Notes under the pieces: generated by a model | Told to the model about the DNA's origin: nothing | Databases searched by the model: none | What the model saw: the letters and a program-made list of their open reading frames with translations, nothing else | Shown here: piece by piece, positions 17,820 through 28,710 of the stretch | How positions within the stretch are numbered: position 1 is the stretch's first letter | Layout: every line of letters starts with the position of its first letter | Position numbers and translations under genes: made by a program | NCBI GenBank assembly: GCA_003225455.1 | Contig: QIAB01000069.1 | Span: 1-44,891, forward strand | Direction of reading: 5' to 3' | DNA from: Acidobacteriota bacterium | GTDB lineage: Bacteria; Acidobacteriota; Terriglobia; Terriglobales; Acidobacteriaceae | Length of the DNA: 44,891 nucleotides

Positions 17820-18295
17820 GCCGCTTTCTCCGCCAGCCGCCGCACTTCCTCGCTTGGCAACAAAACCAACCGCCAGTCATCGAGAAACGTTGCCCCGAGT
17901 GATTGGTAAAGCTCGATGGCTGGCTTGTTCCAGTCCAATACTTCCCAACGCATGGCGCGGCAGTTCTCGTTTCTGGCAATGTTTGCGACGTAACTCAGTA
18001 GGGCTCTTCCAATCCCTCTACCACGAAATTGAGGACGCACGAAGAGATCCTCGAGAAACAACTGCCGTCCTTGCCAGGTGCTGTAGAAGTGAAAGAAGAA
18101 GGCGTACCCGGCGGCTTGTTTATCCCATTCCGCTATCAGCGCACGAAATTTTGGATCGGCGCCAAATCCGTCCCGAACCAAATCCGTCTCGGTGATCGAA
18201 ACGGAATCCAGTTCACGCTCGAAATCAGCCAATTCGCGGATCAAGGTTCTAAGTAGGCCCGCATCTTCGGCGCTTGCGGGGCGGATTGAGAGCAC
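17816..18295 (-). CDS. GNAT-family N-acetyltransferase
   Basis: A 159-residue GNAT protein beginning with LSIRPASAEDAGLLRTLIRE. The acetyl-CoA-binding loop is FVRPQFRGRGIGRALLSYVA at about residues 92-111, followed by the C-terminal MRWEVLDWNKPAIELYQSLG typical of spermidine/diamine-type acetyltransferases. The GTG start at 18295 is chosen because AGGAGGT lies just upstream (18300-18306 on the minus strand); a longer frame from an ATG at 18340 would include the ribosome site itself. The gene overlaps trmFO by four bases. The substrate is not determinable, although polyamine-like small amines are plausible. Confidence 0.88.
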   Translation of the reverse strand: MLSIRPASAEDAGLLRTLIRELADFERELDSVSITETDLVRDGFGADPKFRALIAEWDKQAAGYAFFFHFYSTWQGRQLFLEDLFVRPQFRGRGIGRALLSYVANIARNENCRAMRWEVLDWNKPAIELYQSLGATFLDDWRLVLLPSEEVRRLAEKAA

Positions 18296-18373
18296 ACTGA
18301 CCTCCTGTGGGGAACATCGAAAAGTGGCGGCGATTAGCAAGTATTATACGGTCATCCATCTCAACGAGGGCAC

Positions 18374-18901
18374 ATGGCGCGCATCTCTTTAATCGAACCT
18401 CAACTAGCTTCTCCCGAAGTCAAAGAGATTTACGATGGCACGCTCCGCGGCAAACCCGGCAATGCGCAAAAAGCGCTGGCGCACCGTCCGGAGATGCTCA
18501 AAAATTTTCTCAGCTTCTACGCCAGCGTGGGCCGCTCGCTTGATCGCAAGCTGTATGAACTTATTTATCTTCGCGTCTCGCTGATCAATGGCTGCCATTA
18601 TTGCACTCAGCACCATGTAGCCTCATCGAAGCGTGCTGGCTTAACCTCGGATGATTGGAGCGACCTGAAGCACGGCAACTATGCGCGATTCAGCGAAAAA
18701 GAACGGGCTGCCCTGATCTATGCGGAGAAATTGACGCGCAGCCCGCACAATGTGACAGATCAAGATTTCTTAGACTTGAAAAAGCATTTTCCTGACGAGC
18801 AAATCGTTGATTTGCACCTTTTGACCGGACTTGCTAATTTGACGAACCGCTTTACCGATCCGCTTGGCCTGGAATTGGAATTCCCCGAGCAAGAAATTTA
18901 G
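18374..18901 (+). CDS. Carboxymuconolactone decarboxylase / AhpD-like protein
   Basis: A 175-residue all-helical AhpD-like protein. The diagnostic feature is a C-x2-C motif, NGCHYCTQHH, with Cys at residues 74 and 77 and a nearby His, as in peroxidase-related CMD proteins that use a redox disulfide. It is preceded by LYELIYLRVSLI and followed by the helix HVASSKRAGLTSDDW. The C-terminal half contains LLTGLANLTNRFTDPLGLEL, common in this subgroup. No peroxiredoxin is next to it, so its electron partner is unknown. The start ATG at 18374 matches the conserved N-terminus. Confidence 0.88.
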   Translation: MARISLIEPQLASPEVKEIYDGTLRGKPGNAQKALAHRPEMLKNFLSFYASVGRSLDRKLYELIYLRVSLINGCHYCTQHHVASSKRAGLTSDDWSDLKHGNYARFSEKERAALIYAEKLTRSPHNVTDQDFLDLKKHFPDEQIVDLHLLTGLANLTNRFTDPLGLELEFPEQEI

Positions 18902-19113
18902 CGCCTCAAGGAGACTAAAGCACTTCAGATGCAGACGCCTCCTCGCTGTTATTTGAGACCACTTAACTTTGCAGTGTCGCAGCCGCTTATTTCATCCAGT
19001 TTTCCTTGCCTTTCCACAAGGAATTTCTGTCCTCCACAGTTTCTGCACAAGGCAACCCCAATTTTCCATTGCGCGAAGAAAAAGACTGCCGCACATTGTC
19101 AACAGTGCATGCG

Positions 19114-19327
19114 TGAGATGTTCCGAAGCACTGCCGGGATTGCGACAGAGCTGGCGGTACCTGACGGTTCTCGAGGGTGAACCGGCAGGAGGGTTTCCAA
19201 AAACGCGCTTCGCGCGTTCCGGTACCCGGGCGTTGCGGCCTCCTCAGATGGTCTGCCTGAAATGGCGGGACCGAGCCGCTGGCTCGAATCAATCACTGCG
19301 GGTCGCGAGTTGCAAGCCGCCATCTCA
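19114..19327 (+). ncRNA. Candidate structured RNA resembling 6S RNA
   Basis: A segment of the 700-base gap 18902-19602 with strong pairing potential. A 7-bp closing stem pairs TGAGATG (19114-19120) with CATCTCA (19321-19327). Inside it are GCGAC (19142-19146) with GTCGC (19302-19306), AGGAGG with CCTCCT (about 19187-19192 and 19239-19244), the hairpin AACGCGC-TTC-GCGCGTT (about 19202-19218), CGGTTC/GAACCG, and GAGCC-GCT-GGCTC on the 3' side. The ends resemble E. coli 6S RNA as I recall it (TGAGATGTTC near the 5' end, GGCATCTC near the 3' end), and the rod-like layout fits. 6S RNA binds RNA polymerase holoenzyme. This rests on eye inspection only; alternative identities remain open. Confidence 0.4.
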
Positions 19328-19346
19328 GGATGAATGATTGCAATCA

Positions 19347-19485
19347 GCGATGTGCAGGAGTGCGCTAAGAAACGGCATTCCCCAGAGTGCTGGTTTCAAG
19401 AGCGCACATCTCATCGCCGCGAGCGATGAACGTGCGCAGAACATCACACGAGCAATGCGGCCCGGGTGGCTGGCCCGGGCCGCAT
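19347..19485 (+). other. Structured segment with alternative stems and a terminator-like hairpin
   Basis: CATCGC (19412-19417) can pair with GCGATG upstream (19347-19352) or downstream (19423-19428). Likewise GCGCAC (19402-19407) can pair with GTGCGC upstream (19360-19365) or downstream (19432-19437). A perfect 12-bp stem follows: ATGCGGCCCGGG (19455-19466), a 7-base loop, CCCGGGCCGCAT (19474-19485), then GTATTTTGC. This could be the 3' part of the candidate RNA with its terminator, or a separate switch-like element. The rest of 18902-19602 shows no gene; a REP-like GC-rich stretch occupies about 19558-19608. Confidence 0.45.
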
Positions 19486-19490
19486 GTATT
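19455..19490 (+). terminator. Perfect 12-bp GC-rich hairpin followed by a short T-tract
   Basis: The stem ATGCGGCCCGGG/CCCGGGCCGCAT with loop TGGCTGG has no mismatch. It is followed on the plus strand by GTATTTTGC, a weak T-tract. It would stop plus-strand transcripts from the structured region, and may also act on the minus strand downstream of the hydrolase gene that ends at 19603. Confidence 0.5.
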
Positions 19491-19602
19491 TTGCAGCGTC
19501 ACTTGGCATGCAGAGCAGCCTCTCGCATATAGCGTCGGCGTCTTGAGTGTTAAGAGCCCGCCGGAAGGGACGTCCACTCGACAGCCGGCGAGGACGCCTG
19601 CG

Positions 19603-20568
19603 CTACTCATCTTTCGGTTCCGGCGGCTGCGGCAGATCAGGAACTGCCGCGATCAGTTTGGGATCCAGCGACTTCAGATTCAATTGCTCTGTTAGAAACG
19701 CTATGCGATCACGACGCGCTTCTGCATTCAGCGCGTGCGGTGCATCATATTCTTTGAAGCGCTTGGGCTCGCTCGCCAGAGCCGCGTATCGCTGAGCGCG
19801 CTCAGGTGTAAGAAACCTTTCCTGACTAGCGTATTGTAAAAAGACCATGGCGGGCGCCGCATGCGAAACAAACTTACCTGGATCGAGCCACGCATTTTTC
19901 GCTGTAAACGCGTCGAACTTCTCAGGGCCAATTTTCTGCCGGTAATCTTGAACTTCCTTGGTTTTCAAGTCCAGCTCATCTGACAGACCGCCCGCCATGA
20001 GCACGAATGCTTTGAAGCGTTTGTCAATTCCGCTGAGAAAACCACCGACGCTGGCGTTGTAGCTGTGACCGACATAAGCGAGCCGCTTGGGATCGACGTC
20101 CTTGCGGGCGAGTAACAAGTCGGCTCCTCGCCGCATGTCCACAATCTGCTGAATCAAATCCGTCACCTGCTGCTGGTTGAGCGGCGTCTTGTCTTCCACG
20201 TGTCCGGGCCGAGCGATCGGGCCATCGGTGAGCAGAGAAACGACGCCAGCGTGCGCCAATGCGATCGCTTCCTCCAAAAATTCTTTGCGATTCCGGAATT
20301 CCGAGTTCTCCCAGTACCAGTGCCCCCAGATCACCGCTGCGAATGGCCCTTTGCCAGTCGGAACAACAAGATATGCCGGGACGCGCCCGCCTTTGGGACT
20401 GGCATAAGAGATGTCATGAACGGCAACGCCGCCACGTTGTTCAACGCCAGCTTCTCTGATGTCGAGCGGCGCGTTCCGGTCGTAGTCGAAGTTGTGAGCG
20501 GGGCCAGCATCCTGGGCCGCTGTTATCGAGCTGATCGCGAAGCTCATGACAAGAAGCCGGATGATCAT
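19603..20568 (-). CDS. Exported alpha/beta hydrolase, dienelactone hydrolase-like
   Basis: A 321-residue protein with an N-terminal signal peptide (MIIRLLVMSFAISSITAAQD). An alpha/beta hydrolase core follows: GRVPAYLVVPTGKGPFAAVI near the start, the nucleophile elbow GHSYN (Ser) in RLAYVGHSYNASVGGF, and a C-terminal His in EYDAPHALNAEARRDR. Helical insertions lie between. The ATG at 20568 is preferred over a longer frame because GGAGAGG sits directly upstream and the hydrophobic leader begins there. The substrate is unknown; esters or lactones are typical of the family. It stands alone, divergent from dnaB across about 250 bases of AT-richer DNA. Confidence 0.85.
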   Translation of the reverse strand: MIIRLLVMSFAISSITAAQDAGPAHNFDYDRNAPLDIREAGVEQRGGVAVHDISYASPKGGRVPAYLVVPTGKGPFAAVIWGHWYWENSEFRNRKEFLEEAIALAHAGVVSLLTDGPIARPGHVEDKTPLNQQQVTDLIQQIVDMRRGADLLLARKDVDPKRLAYVGHSYNASVGGFLSGIDKRFKAFVLMAGGLSDELDLKTKEVQDYRQKIGPEKFDAFTAKNAWLDPGKFVSHAAPAMVFLQYASQERFLTPERAQRYAALASEPKRFKEYDAPHALNAEARRDRIAFLTEQLNLKSLDPKLIAAVPDLPQPPEPKDE

Positions 20569-20817
20569 GAATGCCTCTCCGGTAGCACAACAAAGTCTGC
20601 GCTTGGAAATTAGGTATTCGTATTTTATTCGCTTTATGCCATACTCGCAAAGCAACTTGGCGAAGCACAAATTTTTCTAAGCGTTCTTTCGCTGCAAACA
20701 TGCAACCAGAAAAAATAAATTTCTCACCGCGTTTTCCTATGACGTACTTCGCATCCACAAGCGATCCGACGCTAGTATGCAACTTACCTTCGCAACTTAT
20801 CCCAGCAAATAAAAACT

Positions 20818-22188
20818 TTGGCGATCGCTGACTACAGTCTCGCGCACACCCTTCCGGCGAACGTCGAAGCCGAACGCTCCATTCTGGGCGCGATTCTTCT
20901 GGACAATTTCGCATATAACCAGGCCGCCGAACATCTCAAGCCGGAAGACTTCTCTCTCGACTCACATCGCCGGATTTTCTCGCGCATGGTCGATCTGTCG
21001 GAATCTTCGCGCGCAATCGACATTATCACGTTGCCCGAGGAACTCGATCGCCGCAATGAACTGGAGACCATCGGCGGCGTTTCCTACATTTCCAGCCTCT
21101 TGGATGGCGTTCCCGACCGGCCAAGTATCGAGCATTACATCAAGATTGTCCGTGACAAGGCGCTGTTGCGGGGACTGATCCATGCCGCTAATGCTGCGAT
21201 CGGGCGCGCCAGCGAGCAAAGTGATCCTGCGGAAGAGATCCTCAACGACGCTGAAGCCTCGATTCTCCAGCTTTCCGAGAAACGAATCGGCCGCGGCTTC
21301 CTGGGCGTGCAGGACATCGTAAAAGAATCGTTCGGCTCGGTAGACGCATTGCTGCAGCGCGGTCAACGGATCACAGGTCTCGCCACCCACTATACCGATC
21401 TTGACGAGATCACCAGCGGACTGCAGCGTTCCGATCTGATCATCATCGCCGCCCGACCATCGATGGGCAAAACTGCTTTCGCCATGAACATCGCGGAGAA
21501 TGCCGCCATTCTCGATCAAAAGACGGTCGGAATCTTCTCGCTGGAAATGTCGCGCGAGGCGCTGCTGCTTCGCCTCCTCTGCTCCCGCGCCCGCGTGGAC
21601 TCGCATAAAATGCGCACCGGTTCGCTTTGGCGTGATGACATGAACAAGGTGGTTCGCGCCATGGAGGAGCTCGCTCACGCTCCGATCTTTATCGACGACA
21701 CCCCCGGCCTGGCGCTCAGCGAAATGCGCGCCAAGGCGCGACGATTGAAGCAATCTCAAGGCACGCTCGATCTGATTATCGTGGACTACCTGCAGCTCAT
21801 GTCCGGCAGTAGCCGGCGTTATGAGAATCGAACCCAGGAAGTCTCAGCAATTTCGCGGGGCTTGAAAGCTCTGGCAAAAGAATTGAGCGTGCCAGTGGTC
21901 GCGCTTTCGCAATTGAGCCGCGCCCCAGAAAGTAGAGGCAGTGGAGATCATCGCCCGCAGCTTGCCGATCTTCGCGAGTCCGGCTCAATTGAGCAGGATG
22001 CCGATGTGGTCGCTTTTATTTTCCGCGAAGAAGTGTACAAGCCAGACCAGCCGGAGTTGGAGGGCGTAGCCGAGATTCTCATCCGCAAGCAGCGCAACGG
22101 CCCTACCGGAACCATCCGCATGGCTTTCCTGAAGAGCTCCACGCGTTTCGAGTCTATGGCTGACGGAGCAATGCCGCCACCGGAATGA
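20818..22188 (+). CDS. dnaB: Replicative DNA helicase DnaB
   Basis: A 456-residue hexameric 5'-3' replication-fork helicase. The N-terminal helical domain (LPANVEAERSILGAILLDN to about 155) joins a RecA-like ATPase domain. That domain has Walker A ARPSMGKTAFA (Lys 218), the H1a stretch IFSLEMSREALLLRLL, Walker B LIIVDYLQLM and the C-terminal arginine-finger region LRESGSIEQDADVV. Length is normal. The only start fitting the family N-terminus is TTG at 20818; an in-frame TAG at 20773 closes the frame upstream and no ATG lies between. No strong ribosome site is visible, unusual for an essential gene. It converges on ligA with 17 bases between stops. Confidence 0.96.
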   Translation: MAIADYSLAHTLPANVEAERSILGAILLDNFAYNQAAEHLKPEDFSLDSHRRIFSRMVDLSESSRAIDIITLPEELDRRNELETIGGVSYISSLLDGVPDRPSIEHYIKIVRDKALLRGLIHAANAAIGRASEQSDPAEEILNDAEASILQLSEKRIGRGFLGVQDIVKESFGSVDALLQRGQRITGLATHYTDLDEITSGLQRSDLIIIAARPSMGKTAFAMNIAENAAILDQKTVGIFSLEMSREALLLRLLCSRARVDSHKMRTGSLWRDDMNKVVRAMEELAHAPIFIDDTPGLALSEMRAKARRLKQSQGTLDLIIVDYLQLMSGSSRRYENRTQEVSAISRGLKALAKELSVPVVALSQLSRAPESRGSGDHRPQLADLRESGSIEQDADVVAFIFREEVYKPDQPELEGVAEILIRKQRNGPTGTIRMAFLKSSTRFESMADGAMPPPE

Positions 22189-22205
22189 TTCGGCTGACGA
22201 TCCCC

Positions 22206-24239
<2,034 letters not shown>

Positions 24240-24253
24240 TTATATTCTCGGGC

Positions 24254-24781
24254 ATGCAGGCTCATCGCATGGCGCCGGTGATTGAGACCGACCGTCTTCT
24301 CTTGCGTCAGTTCGTCGTAGAAGACTCACTACCTCTGGCCCGTATTCTGTCTGATCCGGAGACGATGCGCTTTTATCCCGCACCGCTGGACGATTCGGGT
24401 GTTTTGGATTGGATCACGCGCAATCAGACTCGCTACCAGAAAGATGGCCACGGCCTGTGGGCCATGGTTTCGAAAACTACTGGGGAGTTAGTGGGTGACA
24501 GCGGTTTGATCCGGCAAGAGGTTGACGGTAATGTCGAAATCGAAATCGGATATCACCTGCGCCGCGATTTGTGGGCAAAAGGTCTGGCTTCGGAAGCCGC
24601 ACGGGCCTGTCGAGACTACGGATTTGCGCAGTTGAAAGCCAATCGTCTCATCTCCCTGATTCGCCCTGAAAACCTGCCTTCCCGCCGGGTCGCGGAAAGG
24701 ATTGGCATGGTGCTTTGGAAGCAGGTGATGTGGCGAGGCCTGCCGCACGACGTCTTCGACGTAGTTCGGTCAGCTGCGTAA
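24254..24781 (+). CDS. GNAT acetyltransferase, RimJ/RimL-like
   Basis: A 175-residue acetyltransferase. It opens with IETDRLLLRQFVVEDSLPLA, the classic N-terminus of RimJ/RimL-type enzymes that acetylate protein N-termini or small molecules. It continues with FYPAPLDDSGVLDWI, GELVGDSGLIRQEVD, IEIGYHLRRDLWAKGLASEA (the acetyl-CoA loop region) and NLPSRRVAERIGMVLWKQV. The start may be the ATG at 24254 or the in-frame ATG at 24269. The substrate is unknown. It is divergent from ligA with a very short shared upstream region. Confidence 0.87.
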   Translation: MQAHRMAPVIETDRLLLRQFVVEDSLPLARILSDPETMRFYPAPLDDSGVLDWITRNQTRYQKDGHGLWAMVSKTTGELVGDSGLIRQEVDGNVEIEIGYHLRRDLWAKGLASEAARACRDYGFAQLKANRLISLIRPENLPSRRVAERIGMVLWKQVMWRGLPHDVFDVVRSAA

Positions 24782-24851
24782 AGAACTCGAAAGCCAAAGC
24801 GAAGGCGCGATCGCGCGGGACGCCGAGCTCGGCTATCCCACGCGAGTACGC

Positions 24852-26500
24852 TTACACTAAATCCTCCACTCTCAGCTTCTCGCCCGCACCCTTCCACGAT
24901 CCCGCGAACTGCTTCTGTACGAAGCCGGCATCGTAATCGCGTTTCTGTGCTTTCAGTGCCTGCTGCAAACCAAAAAGCGAACGCGGATTGCGCGGATGGG
25001 TTTCGATATCTTCGCGGAAGATTTTCTCCGCCCCAGACGCATCCCCATTCATTAGAAGGGCTGCACCCAATGACTCGCGAACGGGGAAGAACCAATCTTC
25101 AGGCTCGCTGTACTTGAGCGTGTCCTGAGTGGCTACAGCGCTTTGCAATTTTGCGATTGCAGTTGCATTGTCTTTTTTCGCCAGAGCGATCTTCGCTCCC
25201 AGTACATCTCTAGCGATTTTCAGCACGTCTTTTGCTTTGTTATACACGGGCATGGCGAAGACCACGTCAGGTGATGTAGCCTCCTCAGCGTCAGAGACGA
25301 TTTTGTATTCGGCATCAGCCTCGGCTGCTTTGCCTGTGCCGGCCAAAGCCATGCCACGGGCGAAATGCCAGAAAACGGTCGTCGTCTTCATCGCCGGATC
25401 AGGCTGGGGCATTTTCAGAATGTCGTCCCAACGGTGAAACCGCACATTCACCGCGATTGGGATAGTCATGAATCCCTCGAGCGGCGGCATTTCTTTTACA
25501 TGTGGACCGACGTGAGCAGCAAGAACGGCTGCGGTCTTGCTGGCCTCATCGTAATTTCCATTCATCGCGGAGCACATCGCGATGAAGTGCAGATTGTGGC
25601 TGTAATACATCATCGGGTAAATGCCCTGTGCGCCACTTGCCTTGATGTATGCCTCGTCGACCGACGCAGCCTTCTCGTTTGTCTTTACTGCGGCGTCGTA
25701 GTCGCCGGTGCGGATATAAATATGCGCAGGCATGTGCACGATGTGACCTGCGCCTGGAGCTAGAGCCGCCAAACGGTTCGCGCCCGCCAAAGCTCGCTCG
25801 GGGGAGCGTGAGGCTTCAACGGTGTGTATGTAATAGTGAACGGCGCCCAGATGATTGGGATCGCGCTTGATCACAGATTCGAGCGTGGCAACGATCTCCT
25901 CTGTGCCCGCCTCAGGCGAGCCATCCGGATGCCACAAGCCCCAGGGGTGAAGATCCATTCCCGACTCGGCGAAGAAAGTTGCGGCGTCGAGGTCATCAGG
26001 GAAGTGCTTTGACACTTCCCGCATGGCATCGTGATAAGCCTCTGCGGCCTGCCTGCGGTCGGCGCTACCGCCAGGAAAGCGCAGCGCCATGGCTTGGATA
26101 GATGCCTTTTCGACGGGTGAAGCGGTCGCTGAGAGAGCAACGGCCTTCTGAATGGCTTCATGCGCTTCATTGAATCGGTCGTCGCTGGCGGGATCGTTGT
26201 AGTTCGGGCCGACCCGACTGCTTCGGCGACGCCCCAATATGCCATCCCCAGCTTGGGATCAAGTTCCGCAGCATGAGTAAACGAACGAGCGGCTTCATCG
26301 TGATTGAAGGCGTAAATGAATCGCAATCCCTGATCGAAGAATTGTTGCGCCTCGGCATTGCTGGCGGAGACAGGATGATGTAAGTCACCCAGCCCGGAAA
26401 CGAGTGTTACCGGCCCGGATTGAGCATGATTCGAAGGATTTTGAGCATACAGCGCGCTGCAGAGCAGCAAAGCGAGCAAAAACGTGACCCGATACCTCAT
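24852..26500 (-). pseudogene. Exported TPR-repeat protein, frameshifted by a 5-base duplication
   Basis: The coding sense starts at ATG 26500 with a signal peptide (MRYRVTFLLALLLCSALYAQ) and continues FFDQGLRFIYAFNHDEAARS and HAAELDPKLGMAYWGVAEAV, a TPR-type pair of helices. At 26209-26218 the pentamer CCGAC is duplicated exactly (GTCGG on the coding strand). This throws the frame; removing one copy gives VGPNYNDPASDDRFNEAHEA and a continuous frame to 24852. The rest has many helical repeats, with GLWHPDGSPEAG, NHLGAVHYYIHTVE and IVHMPAHIYIRTGDYDAAV. The restored length is about 548 residues. The ribosome site is GGAGGG upstream of 26500. The role is unknown; partners are probably envelope proteins. 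Confidence 0.85.
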
Positions 26501-26621
26501 GTAATAACCCTCCTCGAAAATCGAAACACAAGAACCGCAATTGAAGGAAGCCCCTAGGCAGTCACCTAGCTTAGTTAAAAGCTGAGTAACGTGCAATTGA
26601 GATTCGGTACAATCGCGATGC

Positions 26622-27581
26622 GTGCGGAAAGCTGCGCTGTTTTTCAACCCACTCTCAGGACGACGCCGGCAGAAGCGAGTCGCGGATATAGAAGCTGCGC
26701 TGGCCATCCTCCGAGAGGGCGGTCTTGAAGTGTACGGAAAGCCAACGCTGGGACCGGCGGCTGCCGGAGAGCAGGCTCGCGAGGCAATCGCGAGGGGATG
26801 CGACGCCATATTTGCCTGCGGTGGAGATGGCACCGTCAATGACGTGCTGCAAGGCCTGGTTGGGACCGATGCCGTTCTCGGTGTGATTCCTCTAGGCACA
26901 GCCAATGCGTTGGCGCATGATCTCCGGCTGCCATTTTCAACCGCGGCAGCGGCACGTGCCGCCCTGACCGGCCAACCGCGGCGCATAGCCGTAGGACGAG
27001 TGGATTACCGAAATTTTGACGGTGGGTCTGGCTCTCGTTACTTTACGGTTGCTGCCGGCGTTGGCGTGGATGCGCATCTCTTCTACAAACTCAACATGCT
27101 GATCAAAGGCCGGCTTGGCATGGCGGCTTATTATTTCCAGGCAATGCGGCTGTGGCTCACGCATCGCATGCAAAATTTTGCTGTTGAAATTGGCGAAAAT
27201 CGTTATGACGATGTTTCACAGCTTCTCGCGGTTCGCATTCGGAACTTCGGAGGCATCTTGCGCGAACTGGCTCCCGGAGCCGACCTAGCGCGCAATGACC
27301 TTCGCCTGGTATTTTGTCGCACTACGAGCCGCGTGGCATATCTCAGATACGTGTTCCGCGGTTGGGTGGGCAGCCAGAAACAGGTCAAGGGGATCGAATT
27401 GTGTGACGCCAAGGCGGTTCTCTGCAAGCCGATTTCTGCCGTGGTTCAGCCAAGAATTTACGTTGAAGCAGACGGCGAACTGCTGGGGACATTACCCGCT
27501 GATGTATCGGTTGTAGCGGATGCCCTCACGCTCCTAGTTCCGAAACAGGTCCCGGCAAACGTTCCGGCAAAGACAAGTTGA
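26622..27581 (+). CDS. Diacylglycerol kinase / YegS-family lipid kinase
   Basis: A 319-residue DAGK-catalytic-domain protein. It shows ALFFNPLSGRRR at the N-terminus, the nucleotide-binding motif FACGGDGTVNDVLQGLVG at about residues 65-82 and IPLGTANALAHDLRLP. A C-terminal beta-sandwich follows (YFTVAAGVGVDAHLFYK, then the ending YVEADGELLGTLPADVSVV). Family members phosphorylate diacylglycerol or related lipids at the membrane. The start is a GTG at 26622. It is divergent from the TPR gene with 121 bases between. The exact lipid substrate cannot be told. Confidence 0.9.
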   Translation: MRKAALFFNPLSGRRRQKRVADIEAALAILREGGLEVYGKPTLGPAAAGEQAREAIARGCDAIFACGGDGTVNDVLQGLVGTDAVLGVIPLGTANALAHDLRLPFSTAAAARAALTGQPRRIAVGRVDYRNFDGGSGSRYFTVAAGVGVDAHLFYKLNMLIKGRLGMAAYYFQAMRLWLTHRMQNFAVEIGENRYDDVSQLLAVRIRNFGGILRELAPGADLARNDLRLVFCRTTSRVAYLRYVFRGWVGSQKQVKGIELCDAKAVLCKPISAVVQPRIYVEADGELLGTLPADVSVVADALTLLVPKQVPANVPAKTS

Positions 27582-27650
27582 ACCTGCTATGTTTCCGAAA
27601 GCATCCAACAAGTCTTCGCGTATTCTGCCCTGCTGTCGTAAAACACACCT

Positions 27651-28688
27651 TTGGAACCCGTTACTCACCTTCTGACCGGCGGATGTCTCGCCCGCGCTGG
27701 ATTTAATCGGAAAACGGCCCTTGCGACCGCCACCATGACTCTGGCGGCGGAAGCGCCTGATCTGGATGTGCTCAGCAATTTCAAAGGGCCAGTCTTCGGA
27801 TTCGCCCATCACCGCGGATTCACGCATTCCTTGCTCGGGCTTTTTCTTGTGTCTGCCTTTGTGGTCGGATTCATGTATCTGGTTTGGCGGATGCGCGGGA
27901 AACAAATCAAAAATCCCAATCTGCCTCCACGCTGGGGACTGCTGTACCTGTTCTCTTTGATTGCCGGCCTAACGCACATCCTGCTGGATTTTACGAACGG
28001 ATATGGCGTGCGCCCGTTTTGGCCGTTTTCTGAGAAATGGTATTCGTGGGACATCGTTTTTATTATCGACCCGATTATTTTTCTCTTGTTGATCGCGGGC
28101 TTAGTTGTGCCTGCGCTGTTCTCACTGATTGACAGGGAAATCGGTGTTCGCAGCAAGGGGCCTAGCGGCCGAGTTGGCGCGACTCTCGCGCTGATCGGAG
28201 TCATTGCGTTCTGGGGGCTGCGCGATTACGAGCACCGGCGCGCAGTCAACGCGCTTGAAGCCCGCGTATATGAAGGCGCTGATCCCGTCCGCGGTTCGGC
28301 GTATCCGTACTGGTGGAATCCATTTCGCTGGTTCGGAGTTGTGGAAACGCAGAATTTTTACGCCTTGACGGTCGTCGATGCGCTTGGCCCCCAGGTCGAT
28401 CCCGCCGGCGAGATGCAAACCCGCTATAAACCGGAAGAGACTCCGGTGACGCTGGCTGCAAAACGAACTTATCTGGGCCGCGTTTATCTGGATTGGGCGC
28501 AATATCCGATCACCGAAACTGAAGCGATTGAGAATCCCGAGCCGGGCTACATAGTGCAGTTCGAGGACCTTCGCTTTGCATATCCAGAGCGGAGGGGAAG
28601 CAACCTCTTGCGAGGCCGAGTACGGTTAGATCGTAATCTGAACGTGGTGGCAGAGACTTTCGGTTCGCGGGGAAAACCTCCCGACTAG
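27651..28688 (+). CDS. YdjM-type membrane-bound metal-dependent hydrolase
   Basis: A 345-residue inner-membrane protein of the YdjM/DUF457 type. The N-terminus PVTHLLTGGCLARAGF carries the conserved His, followed by EAPDLDVL and FAHHRGFTHSLLGLF, the His/Asp motif of the family. Several membrane segments lie in the first 180 residues (LFLVSAFVVGFMYLVW, GLLYLFSLIAGLTHILLDFT, FLLLIAGLVVPALFSL, LALIGVIAFWGL). A soluble periplasmic-type C-terminal part of about 150 residues follows. The TTG start at 27651 fits the family N-terminus; no better start is in frame. The natural substrate is unknown. Confidence 0.88.
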   Translation: MEPVTHLLTGGCLARAGFNRKTALATATMTLAAEAPDLDVLSNFKGPVFGFAHHRGFTHSLLGLFLVSAFVVGFMYLVWRMRGKQIKNPNLPPRWGLLYLFSLIAGLTHILLDFTNGYGVRPFWPFSEKWYSWDIVFIIDPIIFLLLIAGLVVPALFSLIDREIGVRSKGPSGRVGATLALIGVIAFWGLRDYEHRRAVNALEARVYEGADPVRGSAYPYWWNPFRWFGVVETQNFYALTVVDALGPQVDPAGEMQTRYKPEETPVTLAAKRTYLGRVYLDWAQYPITETEAIENPEPGYIVQFEDLRFAYPERRGSNLLRGRVRLDRNLNVVAETFGSRGKPPD

Positions 28689-28710
28689 GGGCGTTGGGTA
28701 GTAGGGGTTA

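Noticed and set aside
18902-19113. Small protein genes in the gap after the AhpD-like gene
   Set aside because: The short frames there show no leader, motif or ribosome site.
19110-19490. RNase P RNA, tmRNA or SRP RNA
   Set aside because: The GAGGAAAGTCC core of RNase P, the tRNA-like ends of tmRNA and the GGAAGGAAGCAGC loop of SRP RNA are all absent.
20962-21759. 265-codon antisense frame inside dnaB
   Set aside because: Composition is that of a shadow of dnaB codons; the dnaB motifs on the plus strand are complete.
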